The translations under genes were made by a program, and so were the position numbers. The notes beneath the pieces were generated by a model, which was not told the origin of the DNA, did no database searches, and saw only the letters and a list, made by a program, of their open reading frames with translations. Positions 15,537 to 21,719 of a DNA stretch of 21,719 nucleotides are shown in pieces (position 1 is the stretch's first letter; each line of letters begins with the position of its first letter). Location: the NCBI GenBank assembly GCA_003500765.1, contig DNQL01000063.1, positions 1 through 21,719 of the forward strand. Direction: 5' to 3'. The stretch comes from Elusimicrobiota bacterium. Its GTDB lineage: Bacteria > Elusimicrobiota > Elusimicrobia > Elusimicrobiales > UBA9959.

Positions 15537-15568
15537 TAAAGTTTACATAAAGTTATTCGTAAAGTCAA
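15537..15568 (-). promoter_or_regulatory. Fic promoter with three TAAAGT repeats
   Basis: On the minus strand TTGACT (-35), 17 nt, TAAACT (-10; 15540-15545), six nt before the ATG. TAAAGT occurs on the plus strand at 15537, 15548 and 15560, about one helical turn apart, covering the -10, spacer and -35. It is a likely operator, perhaps for the Fic protein's own winged helix. Confidence 0.65.
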
Positions 15569-15655
15569 AGATGCGTTTGTGCCGCTACATACACGGTGTG
15601 CTCAGGCGGCCAAAAGCGAGATTGGGGTTAACAGCATCGCAATCATTCGGCAGTT

Positions 15656-15739
15656 ATGAGGTCCCAATTCACTGAAAAGTGATCAGTTGGAAACGGTGAT
15701 CGGATTGGTGATCCCTTCTAGGTCTGTCTAGCGACTTCT
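15656..15739. repeat. Repeat copy C (right-type), GTGATC family
   Basis: About 84 bp matching copy D (18269-18352): ATGAGG(C/T)CC, AAAGTGATC, GGTGATCGGATT, then a 25-bp perfect match (15715-15739 with 18328-18352) containing CTAGGTCTGTCTAGCGAC. It lies 120 bp upstream of the Fic start and abuts copy B. The remaining stretch 15569-15655 shows no gene or motif I recognise. Confidence 0.85.
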
Positions 15740-15895
15740 ATAGCACAAGGTTTCGGCAGTTGCAACATTTCTCTTCGGAGAAACTTACATTTCAGACGGT
15801 TATCTCTAGTGCTCACTCGAAAAGGTAATCGGCCAAAAACAGTGATCGGATTTGTGATCGGTTTGGGCGAAAACCCGGGATGTTGACCTTCCCCC
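15739..15895. repeat. Repeat copy B (left-type), GTGATC family
   Basis: Begins with TATAGCACAAGG exactly where copy C ends and runs parallel to copy A, ending in GACCTTCCCCC. It precedes the response-regulator gene. Between it and that gene (15896-16052) I see a possible -10 TATCAT at 15984 without a good -35, and no open frame of interest. Confidence 0.8.
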
Positions 15896-16052
15896 TGCAA
15901 TTCACGCCGCCGGCCCGGCACAAAAGAGCCCATAGACCCCGCGTATCCCGATATTTTCCGGGTATAAGGCCTCCCAAATTCGCTATCATATTTAGAGTGT
16001 TATGACGCCCGGGTGAATGTTGTCTCCACAGCCCGGGCCCGGGAGAAGAATT

Positions 16053-16658
16053 GTGAGCAAAATACTTATTGCCGAAGACGATGACAGCCTGCGCACGCTG
16101 CTGGAAGTGAATTTCAGCGCCAGGAAGCACATGGTTCTCGCTGTTGCGGACGGCGAAAAGGCTTTAGACGCATATAAGCATTTCAATCCCGACGGGGTGA
16201 TACTGGATATCATGCTCCCGGGCATCCTGGGTTGGGACGTCTGCAGGGCCATACGCAACACCGCAGGCCGCAACCTCCCTATAATACTGATGTCCGCCCT
16301 CTACAACAAGTTGGAATTCCGCCTGGACGCTCAGAAAGCGGGGGCTACCGACGTCGTGGCGAAACCATTTGACATCAATGAATTCGCCGCCTATTTCGAG
16401 AAACTGCTTAAAGCCGTTCCAGCCCCGTCCGCTGGCGTCCAGAACGCCGCAAACCCGAAATTGAGCGCAACTTCAATGAAGTATTCCACAGAGAAGAAGG
16501 TCGTCATCTATTTCCCGGACGGCGCGGTGATAAATGGAATCACCAGCGCGCTGAACCCGGGCGGAGCAGGCTTCAACATGACAGTCGCCGGGGGCAACAA
16601 GCGGATGTACGTCTCCTATGCGGCGGTCCTCCGAGTGGAAGTCGTGGACGAATTCTAG
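16053..16658 (+). CDS. Response regulator: receiver domain plus a small C-terminal domain
   Basis: 201 residues from a GTG at 16053, preferred over an ATG at 16017 because GGGAGAAG sits just upstream and the protein then starts directly with the receiver strand (SKILIAEDDD). Receiver residues are all present: D9/D10, phospho-acceptor D52 (VILDIMLPG), S81 and K104 (AKPFD). After a linker (about 121-145), the last 55 residues (VVIYFPDGAVINGITSALN ... YAAVLRVEVV) form a small beta-rich domain. It reminds me of DUF6982-like modules rather than a DNA-binding output. Output may therefore be protein binding. It is followed 9 nt later by the kinase, a plain two-gene operon within the island. Confidence 0.9.
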   Translation: MSKILIAEDDDSLRTLLEVNFSARKHMVLAVADGEKALDAYKHFNPDGVILDIMLPGILGWDVCRAIRNTAGRNLPIILMSALYNKLEFRLDAQKAGATDVVAKPFDINEFAAYFEKLLKAVPAPSAGVQNAANPKLSATSMKYSTEKKVVIYFPDGAVINGITSALNPGGAGFNMTVAGGNKRMYVSYAAVLRVEVVDEF

Positions 16659-16667
16659 CGTTCACCC

Positions 16668-18143
16668 ATGAACATCCTACGCGATCTGTCCTTTAAAACC
16701 AAGCTGGTCCTGGCTGTCTCTTTTATAGCCAGCATAGCGCTAAGCGCAGCCCTTGCGATAAGGGGCGGACAGACGGACAAACTGCTCCGCGAACGCATGC
16801 TCCTGCGCACCGGGGTTCTCGCCGATGTGGCCGCGCAGAACTGGCCTGCCAGCGGCGGGGCCGCCTATGCCGCCTGGCTGTCCGGAGCCAAGGACATCCA
16901 ATTCGCGGCATTCTTTGATGATAAAGAGAAACTTACAACCTTTTCCGGTGAAGGAGACAGGAAGACTGTACGGTCGGAAGACGAAGACATCTTCCACATC
17001 ACGGACGAGACCTACAGCATATCCCGGAAAGTGCTTTCCGCAGACGGCAGAGTTCGCGGCACGCTGGTGCTCGGTTTCCCAATGGGCAGGCTTTACAAGG
17101 ACTTGGAAGAGCATTCCCGTAAAGGTTTTTTTGTATGGCTCTTCGCGCTTGCAGCTGTAATAGCAGGGATGGCGCTGGCGCTGGCCTATTTCCTAAAGCC
17201 CCTCCAATCCATCTATGCCGGCGCGCAGCGGCTTGCGAAGAAGGAGTTGAGTTACCGCATCCCTGTCACGAACCACGACGAGTTCGGCTACGCGGCCGAG
17301 CAATTCAATATCATGGCGGGGGAATTGTCAGAATTTTACGACAACCTCGAGAAAAAGATTGCCGCCGCAACGCAGGAATTAGCCTTGGCCAACTCCAATC
17401 TGCAGAGCAAGAACGCCGAATTGCACATACTGAACGAGCGCCTGCGTGAGCTGGACCGGAGGAAGACGGAAGTCATATCCATCGTTTCCCACGACCTGCG
17501 CACGCCGCTGACCTCGATCATCGGATTCTCCGACACACTGCTTAACAAGGAACTGCGCTTCAGCGAAGAGGACCGCGAACGTTATATAGGGATTATCCGC
17601 GGAGAGTCCTACCGGCTCGCGCGCCTGATCTCCGATTTCCTCGTGATAACCAAGATAGAAGAAGGGGTCTTCCGCATTCTAAAAACCCCGACGGACCTGA
17701 GGGACCTGATTGCCGAAACCGGCCGCACCATGAACCTAGCGCCAAAGGCGATCAAGCTTAAGCTGGCGCTGCCTGATGCCCCCGTCCTTATCGAAGCGGA
17801 CAGGGACAAACTGCTCCAGGTCCTGCATAACCTGGCAGGCAACGCCATCAAGTATTGCCCTGAGAACGGCACAATCACCATCGCCCTCAAGGACACCGGG
17901 ACTGCGGTACAGGTAAGCGTAGCTGATACCGGGCCCGGCATTCCGGATTCAGAAAAAGAGCGGGTCTTTGAAAAGTTCTACAGGCGCGACGATGCCGTGG
18001 CCAGGAAGGAGGCCGGCAGCGGCCTGGGCCTGGCTATCGCCAAGTCCATAGTGGACCTGCACGAAGGGAAGATCTCGCTCCGCGACGCGGAAGGCGGTGG
18101 CGCAGAATTTTCATTCGAACTGCCAAGGCCTCCGTCCATATAG
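16668..18143 (+). CDS. Membrane sensor histidine kinase
   Basis: 491 residues. TM1 is about 11-31 and TM2 about 153-175, enclosing a periplasmic sensor region of roughly 120 residues with no recognised fold. HAMP spans about 176-228, then a coiled coil (229-265) and HisKA with SHDLRTPLTSIIGFSDTL (His275). The HATPase has N392 in the N box, DTGPGIP (420-426) and GSGLGLAI (450-457). All catalytic motifs are intact, so it should autophosphorylate and act on the regulator encoded just upstream. The ATG has no clear SD, and coupling to the upstream gene is likely. The stimulus is unknown. Confidence 0.95.
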   Translation: MNILRDLSFKTKLVLAVSFIASIALSAALAIRGGQTDKLLRERMLLRTGVLADVAAQNWPASGGAAYAAWLSGAKDIQFAAFFDDKEKLTTFSGEGDRKTVRSEDEDIFHITDETYSISRKVLSADGRVRGTLVLGFPMGRLYKDLEEHSRKGFFVWLFALAAVIAGMALALAYFLKPLQSIYAGAQRLAKKELSYRIPVTNHDEFGYAAEQFNIMAGELSEFYDNLEKKIAAATQELALANSNLQSKNAELHILNERLRELDRRKTEVISIVSHDLRTPLTSIIGFSDTLLNKELRFSEEDRERYIGIIRGESYRLARLISDFLVITKIEEGVFRILKTPTDLRDLIAETGRTMNLAPKAIKLKLALPDAPVLIEADRDKLLQVLHNLAGNAIKYCPENGTITIALKDTGTAVQVSVADTGPGIPDSEKERVFEKFYRRDDAVARKEAGSGLGLAIAKSIVDLHEGKISLRDAEGGGAEFSFELPRPPSI

Positions 18144-18268
18144 GAATCACACCCTTTTTCCGGGAAAGACTTCAGCTCTCCAGCCTGCACGTCCACTACC
18201 AGACCATTCATGCGAGAAACAGAGGCCTTTTGCTGGGCGTTAGCCAGCCCTATCCCCGCACAGGGGCG

Positions 18269-18352
18269 ATGAGGCCCTGATTCATCGGAAAGTGATCGGT
18301 TGAGAATGGTGATCGGATTTGTGATCGCTTCTAGGTCTGTCTAGCGACTTCT
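18269..18352. repeat. Repeat copy D (right-type), GTGATC family
   Basis: Matches copy C throughout, including the 25-bp perfect block at its right end. It lies 125 bp after the kinase stop; that spacer (18144-18268) contains nothing I recognise. Confidence 0.85.
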
Positions 18353-18368
18353 CCTGATTCGTCAGGAG
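18351..18368. repeat. Perfect 7-bp hairpin with TTCG loop
   Basis: CTCCTGA-TTCG-TCAGGAG directly at the end of copy D. No T tract follows on the plus strand, so it is not a typical terminator for the kinase operon, but it could stabilise the 3' end. CTCCTGATT recurs at 18412. Confidence 0.7.
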
Positions 18369-18396
18369 AATAAAAAAGCACGACTCTCGTCGTGCT
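18369..18396 (-). terminator. Intrinsic terminator facing the displaced tRNA half
   Basis: On the minus strand a perfect 8-bp stem AGCACGAC / GTCGTGCT with a GAGA loop is followed by TTTTTTATT. The only nearby minus-strand promoter is the tRNA-derived one at 18472-18501. Confidence 0.85.
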
Positions 18397-18466
18397 GATG
18401 CCTTGTGATAACTCCTGATTTCGCCCCTAAACTGCCTTGCGAGCTACCAGGCTGCTCTACCCCGCA
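18370..18466 (-). ncRNA. Candidate small RNA built from the tRNA-Met 5' half
   Basis: A tRNA-type promoter (TTGCAT, 18 nt, TATACT) drives a transcript that would start with the first 33 nt of tRNA-Met, continue through about 37 nt of unrelated sequence and end at the perfect terminator hairpin, about 95 nt in all. No open frame is present. It could be a functional sRNA or a fossil of integration. This is a prediction only. Confidence 0.4.
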
Positions 18467-18503
18467 TAAGGAGTATAGCACAACATTGCGGGACAATGCA
18501 AAT
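18434..18503 (-). repeat. Right copy of tRNA-half direct repeat (truncated tRNA-Met)
   Basis: 70 bp: the first 33 nt of tRNA-Met (18434-18466) plus the upstream promoter. The tRNA part is identical to 14268-14300; differences are confined to the promoter side. The 3' half of the tRNA is absent, so this is not a functional tRNA. Confidence 0.92.
18472..18501 (-). promoter_or_regulatory. Retained tRNA promoter of the truncated copy
   Basis: Minus strand TTGCAT, 18-nt spacer, TATACT. Both hexamers are still good although the spacer gained one base compared with the intact locus. Confidence 0.6.
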
Positions 18504-18571
18504 AATTATCACAAGGAACAATGACTTACCTGTCCCTCGCGATGGGAATGAGGATTCAAAAAATCATTTTG

Positions 18572-18577
18572 TATAAT
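18572..18577 (+). promoter_or_regulatory. Possible -10 box for the lipoprotein gene
   Basis: A perfect TATAAT lies 73 nt before the lipoprotein ATG. The region 17 nt upstream (TGAGGA) is a poor -35, so an activator or alternative spacing would be needed. The rest of 18517-18650 shows no gene. Confidence 0.4.
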
Positions 18578-18650
18578 CCACGGGTCCCTTCCGGGACTCG
18601 CCTCTTCAGCAGGTCGGTCCCCGGGGAAATATCCGGAACGGAGGAGTTAA

Positions 18651-19199
18651 ATGCGATTAACCGGTACGCGGTCATATTTTTTTCCGCTCATTATCTTCGC
18701 TTCGGTGACTGCGTCCGGCCTCGCCGGATGCTCCCTCCTGGGTGAAAAAGCCGCCCCGCCCGAGGGTGAAAACCCCTCTTTTGTTTACGCCGGCGCCCGC
18801 ATGCAGAGGGGCGGCGGCCAGGTCACTGCCGTTACTCTTCGTAAAGTTGACGGAAAAAGGGAAAAAGTGTCCCTGCGCTGGACCGGGGGGTTCGACCTTC
18901 TCAACCGCAACAGCACTTTTTACCGGGAAATGGTCCCGCCGGGACGCTACAGGATAGACGTTATCCATTTCGATTCGGGCGGGAAAACTTATATACAGGA
19001 AGTTCGCGATCATTTCCGCGATTTCGAAGTAAAACCGGAAGGGATCCAGTTCATCGGGAAAATTCTCGTTGAAAGGAACGGCTCCGACTTCCGTTACCAG
19101 ATGGGCGGGGCAGAGGTAAACAGAAAAGCTATCTTCGGCAATGTGCGGGAGCATCTGGGCGGCACCGCCTGGGCGCCGCTTCTTGAAAAACACCGATAG
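18651..19199 (+). CDS. Hypothetical lipoprotein
   Basis: 182 residues with GGAGGAG 5 nt upstream of the ATG. The signal peptide ends with lipobox LAGC (24-27, Cys27 lipidated). The mature part has a run of beta-strand-like segments (VTAVTLRKVDG, VSLRWTGGF, GRYRIDVIHFDSGGKTY). The phrase MVPPGRYRIDVIHF recalls carboxypeptidase-regulatory or PEGA-like beta-sandwich folds, but I do not recognise a family. It lies just right of the island and converges on the GH94 gene 60 nt away. The gap (19200-19259) has a GC hairpin around CCCGGGAGGCTTTCCGGG without a T tract. Envelope location is secure; function is unknown. Confidence 0.85.
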   Translation: MRLTGTRSYFFPLIIFASVTASGLAGCSLLGEKAAPPEGENPSFVYAGARMQRGGGQVTAVTLRKVDGKREKVSLRWTGGFDLLNRNSTFYREMVPPGRYRIDVIHFDSGGKTYIQEVRDHFRDFEVKPEGIQFIGKILVERNGSDFRYQMGGAEVNRKAIFGNVREHLGGTAWAPLLEKHR

Positions 19200-19259
19200 A
19201 GCCCTTCTCCACGGAACCCGGCCGCTGCCAGGCCCGGGAGGCTTTCCGGGACCTGAGGT

Positions 19260-21719
19260 TCAGCCGATAGATATCTCCGCCTGGTGCTCGACCCTGTCGT
19301 CCGCCAGCGGGATGACGCCGTCGCCCAGCGCGGTCCCGTCCAGCACCACCGAGATCACGCCGTTACCCGCTCCCGAGCGGGTGAACGCTATGTGGTAGAA
19401 AGTCTCCCTGTAGCGGTAATGCAGTTTGAACGATTTCCAGTCCCCGGGCAGGCAAGGCTCGAAGCGCAGCCTGTCCACCTCCAGGCGAAGGCCCAGCAGC
19501 CGGCCGACCAGTACCTGGTACATCCAGGACGCCGAGCCGGTGTACCAGGTCCACCCGCCGCGGCCGTCGTTGCGGCCGCCGGAGTAGACGTCGGCGGCCA
19601 TGACATAGGGCTCCACTTTGTACACGGCGCATTTAGCCGGGGTGTCGCCGTGGCGCACCGGGTTGATAAGGCCCAGCAGTTCCCAGGCCCGCTTGGCGTC
19701 ACCCAGCATCGCGAAAGCCATGACCGCCCAGGCGGCGGCGTGGGTGTACTGCCCTCCGTTCTCCCTGACGCCCGGGAGATAGCCCTTGATATAGCCCGGG
19801 TCGGCGGGAGTCTTGTCGAACGGCGGCGCGAAAAGCTTTATAAGCGCGGCCCGCCTGTCTACCAGCTGCAGGTCGGCCTGGTCCATGGCAGCCGCCGCTC
19901 TCTCCCTGTCGGCAGCGCCGGAGATCACCGCCCAGGACTGGGGCAGCGAATCTATGCGGCACTCGGCGTTGGCCGAAGAACCGAGCGGCTCGCCGCTGTC
20001 GAAATAGGCCCGCCGGTACCACTGGCCGTCCCAGCCGCCCTCCTCCAGGTTCCGCGCCAGCTTGTTTTCCTCCGCGCGGCAGAGCTCCGCGAATTCGCCG
20101 TCGCCCCGGCGTTCCGCCAGGCCGGACATGGCCTTGAGCACATGGCAAAGGAAGAAGCCCAGCCAGACGCTCTCGCCTTTCCCCTCGCGGCCCACCAGGT
20201 TCATCCCGTCGTTCCAGTCGCCGCTGCCCATGAGCGGCAGCCCGTGGACGCCGAACCTGAGGGCGCGTTTCACCGCCAGGACGCAATGCTCGTAGAGCGT
20301 GGCGGAGCCGTCGGACCCGGGCAGGTCATAGTATGATTCTTCCTCCGGCTTGACGGGCGGGCCTTCGAGAAAACTTACGTTCTCGTCCAGGACGCCGGTG
20401 TCGCCGACCTGCTCCACGTAGAGAGCCGTGACCAGCGGCAGCCACAGGTAATCGTCCGAGCAATGGCTGCGCACGCCCCGGCCCGACGGCGGGTGCCACC
20501 AGTGCTGCGCGTCCCCCTCGGCGAACTGGCGCGCGGCGAAGGCCAGCAGGTGCTCCCTTATCAGACCCGGGTGGGAATGGGCCAGCGACATCACGTCCTG
20601 CAGCTGGTCGCGGAAGCCGAAGGCTCCCCCCGACTGGTAATAACCGCTGCGCCCCCACAAGCGGCAGCTGAGCACCTGGTACTGCAGCCAGCCGTTCACC
20701 AGGAAATTGACGGACTCGTCGGGCGTTTCCACGTAGACCGCCCCGAGGGCGCGCTTCCAGTGCTCCCAGACGGCCTCGAGCTCGCCGCGCACCGCGGCGG
20801 TCCCGCTGAACCGCTGCAGTATCCCGCGCGCTTCGTCGGCGGTGCCGGCGGCGCCGAAGGTGAAAACGATCTCTTTTTCCTCGTTGTCCTCCAGTTCGAA
20901 CTTCACCTGCATGGCGGCACAGGGGTCCAGCCCGGCGCCGACCTTGCCCGAGAGCGATTCGCTGCGCATGGCGGCGGGGGCGGCCAGCGTGCCGTTGCGG
21001 CCTATGAACTCGCGCCTGTCGCCGCTTATGAAGCGCTCGGTTTCGCTGACGTCGAGGAAGACCACCCTGCCCGGGAATTCCTTGTTGTAATGGTTGTACG
21101 CCGTCAGGGCGCCGCTTTTCGGGTCCACCTCGGTCAGGATATGCATATGCGAGCTATCCCTGAGGGGACCCAGCACCAGCTCGTTATAGGAGGACGCCGA
21201 GAGCCGTCTCCTGCGCCCGGAGGCGTTGCGTATCTTCAGGAGGGCGAACTTCACCGGCTGGTCCAGCGCGACGAAGACCGTCAGCGCCGTCGACAGGCCG
21301 TCCTCCTCGTGCTCGAAAATGCTGTAGCCGAAACCGTGGCGGGAGAGGTAGCCGGAGCCGCCGCCGGCGGGCAGCGGGGTAGGTGACCAGAAATGCCCCG
21401 TTTCCTCGTCGCGCACGTACAGCGCTTCCCCCGACGCGTCGGTGACCGGGTCGTTCTTCCAGGGGGTCAGGCGGAAGAGCTGCGCGTTCTCGCTCCAGGT
21501 ATAGGCGCCGCCGCTTTCGGAAACGACGGTGCCGAAACGCCGGTTGGCCAGAACATTGACCCAGGGAGCGGGAGTTCTCTGGTTATGCCCGGTGGAGATC
21601 ACGTACTCGCGCCCGTCGCGGGTAAAACCTCCCAAACCGTTGAAATATACAAGGTCCGGGCGCTTCGCCGGCCTTCGTGCCCCGTCCTCGGGTCCGGCCG
21701 CCCGAGGCGCCGCGAAGAG
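19260..21719 (-). CDS. Cyclic beta-1,2-glucan synthase-like protein, C-terminal GH94 region (5' end off window)
   Basis: The frame is open from the right edge to a TGA at 19260 (819 codons plus stop), so the N-terminus is missing. The apparent TTG start at 21635 lies inside family sequence that continues upstream (DLVYFNGLGGFTRDGREYV) and is not a real start. Recognised GH94 blocks: TPAPWVNVLANRRFG, SGGAYTWSENAQ, WSPTPLP, GGAFGFRDQLQDVMSLAHSH, GDAQHWWHPPSGRGVR, SDDYLWLP and the catalytic loop GSGDWNDGMNLVG. In NdvB/ChvB-type proteins (about 2,800 residues) this phosphorylase-like domain trims the chain length of cyclic beta-1,2-glucan made by a GT84 domain upstream. A stand-alone disaccharide phosphorylase is less likely given these NdvB-like blocks. 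The gene to the right would decide. Confidence 0.88.
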   Translation of the reverse strand, partial: LFAAPRAAGPEDGARRPAKRPDLVYFNGLGGFTRDGREYVISTGHNQRTPAPWVNVLANRRFGTVVSESGGAYTWSENAQLFRLTPWKNDPVTDASGEALYVRDEETGHFWSPTPLPAGGGSGYLSRHGFGYSIFEHEEDGLSTALTVFVALDQPVKFALLKIRNASGRRRRLSASSYNELVLGPLRDSSHMHILTEVDPKSGALTAYNHYNKEFPGRVVFLDVSETERFISGDRREFIGRNGTLAAPAAMRSESLSGKVGAGLDPCAAMQVKFELEDNEEKEIVFTFGAAGTADEARGILQRFSGTAAVRGELEAVWEHWKRALGAVYVETPDESVNFLVNGWLQYQVLSCRLWGRSGYYQSGGAFGFRDQLQDVMSLAHSHPGLIREHLLAFAARQFAEGDAQHWWHPPSGRGVRSHCSDDYLWLPLVTALYVEQVGDTGVLDENVSFLEGPPVKPEEESYYDLPGSDGSATLYEHCVLAVKRALRFGVHGLPLMGSGDWNDGMNLVGREGKGESVWLGFFLCHVLKAMSGLAERRGDGEFAELCRAEENKLARNLEEGGWDGQWYRRAYFDSGEPLGSSANAECRIDSLPQSWAVISGAADRERAAAAMDQADLQLVDRRAALIKLFAPPFDKTPADPGYIKGYLPGVRENGGQYTHAAAWAVMAFAMLGDAKRAWELLGLINPVRHGDTPAKCAVYKVEPYVMAADVYSGGRNDGRGGWTWYTGSASWMYQVLVGRLLGLRLEVDRLRFEPCLPGDWKSFKLHYRYRETFYHIAFTRSGAGNGVISVVLDGTALGDGVIPLADDRVEHQAEISIG

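Larger units (their letters stand above)
18401..18516. repeat. 11-bp perfect inverted repeat around the tRNA fragment
   Basis: CCTTGTGATAA at 18401-18411 and its exact complement TTATCACAAGG at 18506-18516 bracket the right-hand tRNA-half repeat. It could be an integrase arm or core site, or a regulator site. Confidence 0.6.

Noticed and set aside
15813..16130. 105- and 71-codon minus-strand frames around 15718-16130
   Set aside because: They run across repeat B and the response-regulator start, with no SD and no recognisable protein features.
14308..18352. Integron attC sites or a CRISPR array
   Set aside because: The repeats lack paired GTTRRRY/RYYYAAC boxes and the imperfect-hairpin form of attC. 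They are too few, too long and too far apart for CRISPR, and no integron integrase or cas gene is present.
18521..18745. 74-codon plus-strand frame
   Set aside because: Overlaps the lipoprotein gene in another frame; the lipoprotein has the SD, signal peptide and lipobox.
19219..19256. Terminator between the lipoprotein and GH94 genes
   Set aside because: A short GC hairpin exists but has no T tract on either strand.
20463..21386. 307-codon plus-strand open frame
   Set aside because: Shadow of the GH94 gene.
21633..21635. TTG as the start of the GH94 protein
   Set aside because: Conserved family sequence continues in frame upstream to the window edge.

Overview
The window comes from a GC-rich, Gram-negative bacterium. 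The evidence is two lipobox lipoproteins, a periplasmic FKBP, an exported protein of the DUF3570 type that ends in Phe like an outer-membrane barrel, and a CcdA/TlpA thiol-redox pair. Chromosomal genes use ATA (Ile) and AGG (Arg) freely despite the high GC. Tandem O-antigen-ligase/TPR proteins and this codon use remind me of the deep-branching Elusimicrobiota/Omnitrophota-like groups or deltaproteobacterial groups, but nothing here fixes the phylum.

Layout. 1-4666 (minus): two tandem membrane O-antigen ligase-like proteins with C-terminal TPRs, the second running off the left edge. They lie directly downstream of a tRNA-Thr(CGT) gene with a strong promoter. 4883-5854 (minus): an uncharacterised P-loop protein with its own promoter and terminator. 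5952-6881 (plus): a TerC-family membrane protein. 6960-10556 (minus): an NSS transporter, an AGCS alanine/glycine symporter and a periplasmic FKBP prolyl isomerase, probably one operon. 10695-14096 (plus): a compact five-gene extracytoplasmic redox operon of DUF4266 lipoprotein, DUF3570 protein, ApbE flavin transferase, CcdA and a TlpA-like thioredoxin, closed by a textbook terminator. 14224-14300 (minus): an initiator-type tRNA-Met.

14268-18433 is the most unusual part. It is a roughly 4.2-kb accessory island bounded by a direct repeat made of the 5' half of the tRNA-Met gene plus its promoter. Inside are two cargo modules, a Fic-domain protein and a response regulator/histidine kinase pair. 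Each is framed by members of a four-copy non-coding repeat built on GTGATC motifs (left-type copies A and B, right-type copies C and D). No integrase is encoded. The layout looks like two tandem cassettes captured at a tRNA locus and mobilised in trans, or a decayed integrative element. The displaced tRNA half on the right still has a promoter and now runs into a perfect intrinsic terminator, so it may make a new small RNA of about 95 nt.

18651-19199 (plus) is an unrecognised lipoprotein. 19260-21719 (minus) is the C-terminal GH94 part of a cyclic beta-1,2-glucan synthase-like protein that runs off the right edge. Together with the ligase-like genes it suggests investment in envelope glycans. 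All family names come from motif recognition by eye; no database search was run.
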